Source of the DNA: JAVBPB01 sp031549965
GTDB lineage: Bacteria > Bacillota > Clostridia > Lachnospirales > Lachnospiraceae
Direction: 5' to 3'
Length of the DNA stretch: 38,648 nucleotides
Assembly: GCA_031549965.1 (NCBI GenBank)
Contig: JAVBPB010000093.1
Coordinates: 1-38,648 of the forward strand
The position numbers were made by a program, and so were the translations under genes. Positions 16,391-24,100 of this stretch are shown one piece after another. Within the stretch, counting starts at the first letter, position 1. Each line of letters opens with the position of its first letter. Under the pieces are notes generated by a model, which made no database searches, was not told the DNA's origin, and saw only the letters and a program-made list of their open reading frames with translations.

Positions 16391-17428
16391 CTAAATTATA
16401 TTTCCAATAACATTAATTAAAACTGGCATAACACGTAATACCAACGATCCTACCAATGCTGGAATATAAATAAACATAATAAATCCACAAATACCATAGA
16501 GAATTTTATTAGAAAATACCTCTTTTTTATAATTCTCCATTTTCCTGGTTAAAAAACTAACAATGAACCCTAGCGATTTTTCTCTAAGATTAGGCTCATC
16601 CAGAAGTATTGTTAATATAAAATATCCATCCAATTTTAAATAAAATGTAATATTAATTAATATTGCAGATAAATTAATCATAGTGAATGCCAAAGTTATT
16701 ATCGACAATTTAGAACCAAATGCCAGTATAATCATGCCTATTCCAACGGCTGCAATATGTACCATAATTCCACCGATCATTACCTGAATTTTTTTACCTT
16801 TATCCTTCAGAAAATGAATTGTACTAACATCCACGTAAGCACAAGGTGCAAACCAATAAAGCATAATTCCTAATTCCGGAACGGGTACTTTGTGATATAA
16901 TGCAATAATCATATGCGCACACTCATGGAAAAAGGTCATTCCCAAAAATATAGCAATAATAATTCCAACATCCTTCCAGTCAAATTCGTATTGCGTAATA
17001 AGCTCTAAAAAATTTACATTTTGGTAAATAAGTGCCATTATTCCTATTCCTAACAATATTACTGGTAAAATAAATAATAATCTATATAGCAACTTGATAA
17101 TGCCACTATCACTATCAATGTTTTTGCTCGGATTAAAAATTCCAATTTTAATCTTAGTTACTGTCTGATTAATTTTTGCATCTTTCCCTTTTAAGAAGCC
17201 CTGTTCCTCTAATACTTTTAAAAAACGTATTAGCTTTCCTTTATTCATATAAATACTATTCTTTTTTAAAAATTCTTCCTCTCTGCATTCTTCCTGAATA
17301 GAAAGCAGTATTTCACCCTCTGTTTTTCCAAATTCAAAGCTTTTCTTATTTTTTTTATTAAAAATATAGTAAGACTCTTTTGACATTTGTTTTATATAAA
17401 TATTTTTATTTAAGCAAATATTTTCCAT
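16391..17428 (-). CDS. M50 (site-2-type) membrane metalloprotease with N-terminal winged-helix domain
   Basis: A 345-residue membrane protein. Residues 1-85 resemble a PqqD-like winged helix (TEGEILLSIQEEC, then a helix ending VLEEQGFLK), as in several RiPP M50 proteins. The zinc site is HECAH (168-172) with LDG at 266-268 as the distal metal-ligand motif, surrounded by about six to seven helices. It is probably an intramembrane or membrane-bound leader peptidase acting on the two small precursors immediately upstream. Similar M50 proteins occur in the yyd epipeptide operon, but no radical SAM enzyme is present here. Confidence 0.85.
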   Translation of the reverse strand: MENICLNKNIYIKQMSKESYYIFNKKNKKSFEFGKTEGEILLSIQEECREEEFLKKNSIYMNKGKLIRFLKVLEEQGFLKGKDAKINQTVTKIKIGIFNPSKNIDSDSGIIKLLYRLLFILPVILLGIGIMALIYQNVNFLELITQYEFDWKDVGIIIAIFLGMTFFHECAHMIIALYHKVPVPELGIMLYWFAPCAYVDVSTIHFLKDKGKKIQVMIGGIMVHIAAVGIGMIILAFGSKLSIITLAFTMINLSAILINITFYLKLDGYFILTILLDEPNLREKSLGFIVSFLTRKMENYKKEVFSNKILYGICGFIMFIYIPALVGSLVLRVMPVLINVIGNII

Positions 17429-17457
17429 TTAGTTTCCACCTTTTCTGTCAATTCACA

Positions 17458-17492
17458 TATGTAAAGCTTTTGCCTTGCCAAAGCTTTACATA
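17458..17492 (-). other. Intercistronic hairpin between precursor and enzyme genes
   Basis: Perfect 13-base arms (17458-17470 and 17480-17492) with a 9-base loop. No T-run follows on the minus strand. It lies after the second precursor stop and before the M50 gene. Partial terminators or 3'-stabilising hairpins at this place are typical where precursor peptide must outnumber its enzymes. Confidence 0.65.
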
Positions 17493-17524
17493 GGAATAAG
17501 ACTGACTTCATGATGTGCTTTCTA

Positions 17525-17638
17525 TTAGCAAACCATTGCTACAAAGCATGCTGTTGTCATAAAAATGCATAAATAGTCAAATACATCTCTTTCTGGTGCT
17601 GTTACTTCATTAATTTCTTCCATTTTAAATTCTTTCAT
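17525..17638 (-). CDS. Putative peptide precursor 2
   Basis: A 37-residue peptide found by translating the gap. The leader MKEFKMEEINEVTAP is nearly the same as in the gene upstream; the rest (ERDVFDYLCIFMTTACFVAMVC) is hydrophobic and has three cysteines, one at the very C-terminus. GGAGG lies upstream of the ATG. A conserved acidic leader with a divergent core, next to an M50 protease, an E1-like enzyme and an ABC exporter, is the pattern of a ribosomally made, modified peptide. There is no double-glycine site. Cleavage after TAP is a guess. The core and modification type are not known to me. Confidence 0.72.
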   Translation of the reverse strand: MKEFKMEEINEVTAPERDVFDYLCIFMTTACFVAMVC

Positions 17639-17728
17639 GATTTTTATCCTCCATTTTGTTTTCATATTGGTTTTTAGTACGCTATTTATGTATTAGATTT
17701 ACATATTTGTTTGTCATACCAATAAAAT

Positions 17729-17839
17729 TTAGTCGCAAAGTAATATACCTACTACTATACCACCACCAACTGCTGCTACTGCACCCCAATCAACCGGTGC
17801 CGTTACCTCGCTAATTTCGTTAATGTTAAATTCTGTCAT
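17729..17839 (-). CDS. Putative peptide precursor 1
   Basis: A 36-residue peptide, first gene of the operon. The leader MTEFNINEISEVTAP matches precursor 2; the core (VDWGAVAAVGGGIVVGILLCD) is glycine/alanine/valine-rich with one cysteine before the terminal Asp, quite unlike core 2. AAGGAG lies 7 nt before the ATG and a promoter lies about 55 bases upstream. The glycine-rich hydrophobic helix recalls membrane-active bacteriocins. Two different cores under one leader suggest a two-peptide product or a family of products handled by one machinery. Confidence 0.75.
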   Translation of the reverse strand: MTEFNINEISEVTAPVDWGAVAAVGGGIVVGILLCD

Positions 17840-17894
17840 GATTTTTTCTCCTTTTTCTTGTATTTTATTTTGTTGTCTTCAAGTGACAAAACTA

Positions 17895-17922
17895 ATTATA
17901 ACACTCCCAAAACAAAGTGCAA
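17895..17922 (-). promoter_or_regulatory. Candidate promoter of the peptide operon
   Basis: Minus strand: perfect -10 TATAAT (17895-17900), 16-base spacer, weak -35 TTGCAC (17917-17922). A poor -35 would fit dependence on an activator such as the nearby LytTR regulator, but no clear paired LytTR repeat is visible upstream. The remaining 17923-18180 is very AT-rich without a gene. Confidence 0.55.
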
Positions 17923-18129
17923 TGATTTACATTAATACGACCTGATTTTCATTTTATTTGTATTTTATGTGCATTACTTTTACAAAAAATATGGATTATC
18001 TTAATTTATACTGCAATAATATTTTATTCTTACTTATTTTAATTGCTTTTTGTAAAATAGTACATTAAAAATACCAATCTCTTAAATTTGTACAATACTA
18101 GATGCAAAATAATAATGAAAAAAGTACAT

Positions 18130-18141
18130 ATAGTTAACTAT
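18130..18141. promoter_or_regulatory. Palindrome in the divergent intergenic region
   Basis: ATAGTTAACTAT is a perfect 12-base palindrome about 50 bases upstream of the AGGAGG of the divergent ABC-like gene and includes an AGTTA core similar to half of a LytTR site. A TATAAT at 18176-18181 follows without a -35. A regulator binding here is possible but unproven. Confidence 0.25.
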
Positions 18142-18180
18142 CATTGTATTTTTTTATCCCATATGTCAAAATGGTTATAA

Positions 18181-18822
18181 TTGCAAATAGGAGGTGACAT
18201 TATATTAAATATTCAAATTCAATATTTCAAGGAGTTATATCAAAACATTTCATTACAGATTGAATCAAAATCTATTACTACTGTTATTGGCAGAAATCCT
18301 CACAAATTCAATGAATTTATATCCATCATAAAAGGTAAATCTTCTTTTAATGGAGACATTATACTAGATAATATTTCTCTCAAATTGGATAATTCTCATT
18401 ATAAAAAAAAAATTGATAATATCACTGGCGAAGAAATCAACTCTACACTAAGCATAGATGAATATCTAAACTTTTACGCAATGTTAAGAGGTATACATGA
18501 ACCTATTCTATCAAAAAGAAAAAAAGAAATTTTTAGTAAACATAACTATATTAATTCATTTGATGTTAGGTTAAATGAACTTTTATATAGTCAACGTATT
18601 TACTTACGTTTTCTAGCCAGCTTAATAAAAATGCCTGCTTTACTTATTATTGAAAACAATTTTATAGATCTTGATCCCATAGTAACACAGGCAATAATAT
18701 CCATTATTAACGATTATGTTTCACAAGATGGTACTTGTATATATGCATATTATAAATCAACGACCGTTTTTAATTTAACTGATTCTATGTATTATAATGA
18801 AAATTTCAAAATTATTTTATAA
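18181..18822 (+). CDS. Degenerate ABC ATPase homologue, probably catalytically dead
   Basis: The frame of up to 213 residues aligns along its length with ABC ATPases but has lost every catalytic motif. Walker A reads GRNPHKFNE (37-45), the signature LLYSQ (134-138), Walker B LLIIENN (154-160) and the H-loop position has YYKS (190-193); only the D-loop DLDP (163-166) is intact. The start is odd: AGGAGGTG lies at 18189-18196, but the codons at a suitable distance are ATT (18199), ATA (18202) and TTA (18205). The only conventional start, TTG at 18181, lies upstream of that site. It may be a maintained pseudo-ATPase with regulatory or immunity function, or an early pseudogene. The long open frame argues for selection. 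Confidence 0.6.
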   Translation: MQIGGDIILNIQIQYFKELYQNISLQIESKSITTVIGRNPHKFNEFISIIKGKSSFNGDIILDNISLKLDNSHYKKKIDNITGEEINSTLSIDEYLNFYAMLRGIHEPILSKRKKEIFSKHNYINSFDVRLNELLYSQRIYLRFLASLIKMPALLIIENNFIDLDPIVTQAIISIINDYVSQDGTCIYAYYKSTTVFNLTDSMYYNENFKIIL

Positions 18823-18922
18823 ATTAGTATACTTTAATTTTAACCTGAATCTAAAACTTTCCATTATAATTCTATTTTTAGTTTTATTCTCATATAATAT
18901 ACAAACTAATTAAGGACTTACT

Positions 18923-20266
18923 ATGGAGAATTTTAGTGAATTAATTTCAAAAATAAACAGTTATGTATGGGGTATTCCAATGTTGGTTCTATTGTTTGGA
19001 ACTCATATTTTTTTAACTCTTAGGCTGGGTTTTATTCAAAAGCATACAGTAAAAGCTATTAAGCTGTCTGTTTCTAAAAGCTCCGGATCTGAGGGCGAGA
19101 TGTCAAGGTTTGCTTCTCTGGCAACTTCTCTGGCTGCTACCATTGGTACCGGTAATATTATTGGAATTTCTACCGCTGTTGCTCTTGGAGGGCCTGGTGC
19201 AATTTTTTGGTGTTGGCTTACCGGTATTTTTGGAATGGCTACTTCTTATGCAGAATGTTATATTGGGGCTAAATATCGTACAAAGACTGTAGATGGAGGA
19301 TATATAGGAGGGGCTATGTATACTCTTACTCATGTTTTAAAGTTGAAGCCTCTTGGAATTTTGTTTTGTATTTGTACTATTTTGGTTTCGGTTGGAGTTG
19401 GCAGTTCGGTTCAGTCTAATTCTATTGCAATGACTGCAAAAGCTATGTGGAATATATCTCCTTATACTGTCGGTTTTATTACAGCTATTCTTTCAGGACT
19501 TGTTATTATTGGAGGAGTTAAAAAAATATCTAAGTTATGTATGGCATTAGTTCCATCAATGGGGTTATTTTATATGGTTGGATGTTTTTTAATATTAATT
19601 ATGAACAGGGATTTTTTATGGGAGTCTGTTGTTGTTATTGTTAAATACGCTTTTCTTCCCAATTCTGTAGCCGGAGGTTTTATTGGAAGTACTATTTTAA
19701 CCGCAGCAAGATTTGGTATCGTAAGAGGATTATTTACTAATGAAGCTGGCCTTGGTTCTGCACCTATTGCGGCAGCGGCGGCACAGGTAGACAATCCGGT
19801 TAAACAGGCTTTAGTTTCCATGACGGCAACTTTTTGGGATACAGTTGTTATGTGTGCTGTAACTGGCATCGTAATTGTCAGTAATATTGTTAGATATCCC
19901 TCAAGTGTACAAAATTTGTCAAGTGGTGAATTAACTGCTGCTGCTTTTGCACAAATTCCCGTGATTGGGCCTTACATATTAAGTATTTCACTTACTGCTT
20001 TTGCTTTTGCAACTATTATTGGATGGGCTTTTTTTGGAGAACGAGCGGTTGTTTATATGTATGGAATAAAAGGATTAACTCCTTATAAGGTTTCATATAT
20101 TGTTATGACTTTTGTTGGGGCAGTTATTTCTCTTGATTTGATTTGGGAGATTTCTGATATTTTAAATGCTTTAATGACCTTACCTAATTTAATTTCAGTT
20201 CTTTTATTAAGTAATATTGTAGCTAAGGACACTAAATCATATTTAAACTGTAACAATAGTATGTAA
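18923..20266 (+). CDS. Sodium:alanine (AGCS family) symporter
   Basis: A 447-residue transporter with about eleven helices. The AGCS signature region is clear: ATIGTGNIIGISTAVALGGPGAIFW (about 72-96) and later GLFTNEAGLGSAPIAAAA. The family takes up alanine or glycine with sodium. AAGGA lies 7 nt before the ATG. It is monocistronic and is followed by an inverted repeat. It has no evident link to the peptide locus or the sugar cluster. Substrate specificity cannot be read from sequence. Confidence 0.93.
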   Translation: MENFSELISKINSYVWGIPMLVLLFGTHIFLTLRLGFIQKHTVKAIKLSVSKSSGSEGEMSRFASLATSLAATIGTGNIIGISTAVALGGPGAIFWCWLTGIFGMATSYAECYIGAKYRTKTVDGGYIGGAMYTLTHVLKLKPLGILFCICTILVSVGVGSSVQSNSIAMTAKAMWNISPYTVGFITAILSGLVIIGGVKKISKLCMALVPSMGLFYMVGCFLILIMNRDFLWESVVVIVKYAFLPNSVAGGFIGSTILTAARFGIVRGLFTNEAGLGSAPIAAAAAQVDNPVKQALVSMTATFWDTVVMCAVTGIVIVSNIVRYPSSVQNLSSGELTAAAFAQIPVIGPYILSISLTAFAFATIIGWAFFGERAVVYMYGIKGLTPYKVSYIVMTFVGAVISLDLIWEISDILNALMTLPNLISVLLLSNIVAKDTKSYLNCNNSM

Positions 20267-20296
20267 TTGGATATATATAAACCGCTAACCTAAATC

Positions 20297-20343
20297 AAGG
20301 ACTTTTTAGCCCCCTCAATATATCGGAGATACTAAAAGTCCTT
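20297..20343 (+). terminator. Possible terminator of the symporter gene
   Basis: Arms AAGGACTTTTTAG (20297-20309) and CTAAAAGTCCTT (20332-20343) pair with one bulge around a 22-base loop, 30 bases after the stop codon. No strong T-run follows. Confidence 0.4.
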
Positions 20344-20401
20344 ATCTAGTCTTTCAAAATTTTCAGATAAACACCTTTAAAATGAGAATAAGAAATTTGA
20401 A

Positions 20402-20674
20402 CTATTTATTACAGCATTTGTTGCAGCAGCAGTTACAACAATTATTATTGCACCTGTTATTGTTTTGGATATTACAGAATGAAAAATTTATGTTTTTAAA
20501 ACACCTATTTTTGTACCTGCAGCATACTTCTCCTCGTTTGCAATATGAACATTTATATTTACAGCAATAGCATCCATTATATACTATCGGACTGTTAGTT
20601 GTTATTGTAATCTCATTAGATATAATAGTTGATGGAGATGAGCATTCACACCAACAGTTGTTATATTTTCTCAA
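20402..20674 (-). CDS. Cysteine-rich protein, start uncertain
   Basis: A 90-codon frame with extreme cysteine content (about 20 of 90), in clusters such as CYCCKYKCSYC and CCNCCCNKCC. It lies in the +1 frame relative to the DUF11-like gene and overlaps its end by 14 bases. The only start in reach is a TTG at 20674 without a good ribosome binding site; an in-frame TGA lies just upstream. Either it is translated by coupling from TTG, or it is the C-terminal part of the DUF11 protein reached by a +1 frameshift or split by an indel. Cys-rich proteins of this kind occur in spore coat and exosporium layers, so a structural role is conceivable. It could also be a chance frame in low-complexity DNA. 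Confidence 0.4.
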   Translation of the reverse strand: MRKYNNCWCECSSPSTIISNEITITTNSPIVYNGCYCCKYKCSYCKRGEVCCRYKNRCFKNINFSFCNIQNNNRCNNNCCNCCCNKCCNK

Positions 20675-21044
20675 CCTGAAAGGTAATCACCATTGTTTCT
20701 GAAACTGCAACATCCGGCAATACAACAGTTAATAAACCTGTTATATAATTGTAATTATACGGTGCCGCTACATTATTAATTTTAACACTGTTGGCAACTA
20801 AAACAATCTTAGTTACATCTAAAGTATCATAAAATACTGCATTTGTTAATGGGAATGAAGCTTCATTTGTTAATGTAATTGTATATAATAAATACCCATC
20901 TACCCACTTATCTTTATCTGCCTCTTTTACAGCAGTTAATCCCTGAACAATTGTAGTGGTAATAGGGTCAGTATTTACATCTACTGAGTCACCATCATAT
21001 AATCCTGATATAAGTGCCTCATTGGTTAATAAAACATCCGCCAT
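20661..21044 (-). CDS. DUF11-like beta-sandwich protein
   Basis: A 127-residue protein with one DUF11-type repeat: LLYTITLTNEASFPLTNAVFYDTL, then SVKINNVA, YITGLLTVVLPDVAVSETMVITFQVEK. This matches the usual order of strands in the conserved repeat domain of bacterial surface proteins. There is no signal peptide or membrane segment, which suggests that it acts in the cytoplasm or in a spore layer. AAGGAG lies 9 nt before the ATG. Its end overlaps the Cys-rich frame. The function is unknown. Confidence 0.65.
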   Translation of the reverse strand: MADVLLTNEALISGLYDGDSVDVNTDPITTTIVQGLTAVKEADKDKWVDGYLLYTITLTNEASFPLTNAVFYDTLDVTKIVLVANSVKINNVAAPYNYNYITGLLTVVLPDVAVSETMVITFQVEKI

Positions 21045-21150
21045 TTAAAACAACTCCTTAATATATTTAAAACTAATGTATTTTTTCCGGTTACAATATT
21101 AATATATTCAGAAAATAAAAATTGGTTATTGTACATTAAATTAAAATAAA

Positions 21151-21186
21151 AGAGCATTGAGAATGCTTATTACACCCCAATGCTCT
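21151..21186 (-). terminator. Terminator of the GH101 operon
   Basis: Stem AGAGCATTG/CAATGCTCT (21151-21159 with 21178-21186), 7 bases after the GH101 stop and followed on the minus strand by TTTATTTTAA. It marks the end of the ~12-kb mucin-glycan operon. Confidence 0.75.
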
Positions 21187-21192
21187 CCTAAA

Positions 21193-24100
21193 TTATTTAA
21201 TTGTAATCTTTGATGAAACTGTTTTTGATGTTCCATTCTGCATTTTTACAATTGTTGTAATGGTAACTGTACCTTTTCCTTTTGCAGTAACCTTACCCTG
21301 ACTGTCTACAGTAGCAATTTTACTATTACTTACCTTGTATGTTACAGTGACAGCACCAATTGCATTTGATTTGGTCTTACTTGTTATTTTACTTGTTTTT
21401 TGAAGGCATGTAGGTAATATTACTTGTATCGACATGGTTTCAGATAGTTTTATTGTAGTCTTATTAGCTTTCACAACTATCTGATCTTTCATGGCTGTAA
21501 TATTCTTAGAGTCTGCTTTCTTTGTAAGAACAACATAATCTCCGCCTTCTAACACTCCCATTGTAACATATCCTTCTTTATTTATTGCGTGTGTGTAACC
21601 TCCAACAATTGATTCTAATTTCTTGGTATTTGAATTTAATTTGTAAATATAAACTCTGTCACCAATTTTTCCATTAGCAACCTTAAATGTTAAGTTAGCC
21701 TGTGCTGGAAGTTTACCTTTTTGTTCTAATGATACAACTGTTCCTTCTTGCTTATTCCTTATAAGCTGTTTTACTACTTTACTTTGTTTTGAATTACTTA
21801 CATTACTTATATTCACAGCAAGGTTAACATCTTCCATCAAACTTGCTTTAGCTAATGTACTTGCATCAAAATACCAACGTGCAACTACTTTTTCATCTTC
21901 ATCCGTTAAGTTTACAAAAAGATTTATTTTTTCTTCTGATGCTTTTTTAAGTACATCTTTTGGTAATATAATACTTTTTAGCACTGCGTCTGATGGTATT
22001 ACAATAATAGCCTCTACTTTACCAACATCTGTGCTATCTATTGCTGCCAACATTTTGTCTGATGAAATTGTTACTTTGTTATCCTTTGCTTCTACATTAA
22101 CTACTACTTTATTATTAGGGTTTGTATTAGTGTCTGTACCATCTTTAGTTGGTTCTACAGGATTAACTGGTGTGTATGGTGCAACCTTTACCAAACCATT
22201 CTTTGCAATGGTTAAACCACTTAGAGCATTATCCACTTCTAGTTGTGTAGCGTCTGCATCTTCTAATACTGCTTTAGCCGCTTTAAGACTATTACTAAAT
22301 ACAGCCCATGTATTACTTATATAATTTGACTTAACTAATTTTTCACATTCAGCAACCAATTTACTTAGATTTGATATATCAGCTCTTAATAATAGTTTCT
22401 TACTTGCATAATTAAGTTCTTGATAAGCGTATACGTAGTCATATTGAGTTGAAGAAGCATTTTCTAAAACTGCATTTGCTATTTGTAATTCATTAGCAAA
22501 TATATCCCACTCTTTCTTAGTGTAATCTGATTGTACTAATTTTGATAGAGTGTTTATTAATACTTCTAATTTTTCTTTATCATCTTCATTATTTTCTACT
22601 TTCTTTACTGTACCGATTAATCGTAGTTCTGCTGCGGAAGAAAAGATATTTTCATCAGCTTTAGATTGTCCGGCTGTAGACCTGGCAAAAAGTCTTACAT
22701 TAGTTACATCCTTTATAACTCCTGGGAAACTAACCATTTGCCATTTAGTTTGAGGAGCGAAAGTACCATCTTGAGTATAACCCCAAGTCTCTCCGTTATC
22801 GTTACTTACCATAATAGTATAATCTAAGAGCTTACCATTAGCATTATCTGCACCCGGTCTTGGAAGATAGCGAAGTCCTGCTACATCTACTCTTTCAGGA
22901 TAACTAAATTCAAACCATAATAATGAAGAATCTTCATTTGCCCATTCTGAGTGCCAATATGTTGAAGTATCATTATCAATAGCTAACTCTTTAGGTCCTT
23001 CAGTATCATCAACTAATTCCTGTGCTGAACCTACTAAGACATTATCCGGAGTTGCAATAATATCATATTCATCACTTTCAGCCACACTTCCGATTTCTAC
23101 TAATCCTGCTTTTGCTAACATTAGCTTTGAATAAGCAGATGTAATTTCTGCTTGAGTAGCATTAGCTCTATCAAATACAACTTGTGCATTAACAAGTGCT
23201 GATTTGAAAGCTTTAAAGCTTTTTGGCTGATAATCCCCTGCTTCAAATTCTGTGCAGCTTTCTATTAAAGCTTTTATTTCACCTTTAGTAACCTCTCCAT
23301 TTACTTTTTCAATTACTAAATTATCAATAACAAAATCTTTAACGCCATTGAAGTTTGCCTCATCATAAGTATATTTTGATACATCCGGTGATGAAATAGT
23401 AGAATAAATACCAATCCATGTTTTACCTGAAGCATCTCCAATTATTTCAAATTCCTTATGAGCTGTTGTTCCCCATGCTGCTTCCATTTTATACAGCACA
23501 GTATTTTCTTTGTCATATTCTCCATTACCAACTGCAAATTTATATCCATTATCAAATCCCAACTGATAATCAAAGCTTACCTTATATCTTTGACCTTCTT
23601 CAAATTTAAAATTCTGTGGAATAGTTTGGTATACTAATGTATCTCTTGTGCATAGTCCATTACTCTTAACAGACCAATTACCCTCTAAAACATCATCCAT
23701 TCGTTTTACATCCCAGCCATTTTGGGTATATGGTGCATGAAGTTCTGATAAGTGTGTTCTATTATCAGCTACACCTTCAACCGGCCCAATTACAAATGGA
23801 TAAATACCTTGTGCTACTGTTTCAAAGTCTTGTTGGAACTTAATAATCTTACCATTTTCATCTTTAATAATATTTTCTGAATCATTCTTTACAATACGAA
23901 TATCATCAAAATACGTATCATCACTTCCGGCTTCACGTTTAAGTTTTAAAGTAACTTCTTTATTAGATGCTTTAAAGAAAACATACATATTTTGGAAATA
24001 ACTGCTTCCATCAACTGTGGCACTAACATTACTATGTGTATATGCTAAAACATAATTTTTCGCAATAGATTTATCTGTATAATTAGATGCAATTTCCTTT

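Noticed and set aside
13012..17839. Lanthipeptide, sactipeptide, lasso or thiazole/oxazole peptide cluster
   Set aside because: No LanB/LanC/LanM, radical SAM, lasso B/C or YcaO gene is present; only E1-like, M50 and ABC proteins.
18144..18181. TATAAT at 18176 as promoter of the ABC-like gene
   Set aside because: No -35 at 16-18 bases, and transcription would begin essentially at the ribosome binding site; noted only as context.
18181..18196. TTG at 18181 as the natural start of the ABC-like gene
   Set aside because: No ribosome binding site precedes it, and the only strong AGGAGGTG lies downstream of it. It is kept as the formal frame start only, with the ambiguity stated.
19570..19869. 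Open frames opposite the symporter, and similar long frames opposite clpX, GH101 and nahK
   Set aside because: They lie antisense inside well-identified genes and have no ribosome binding site or recognisable product.
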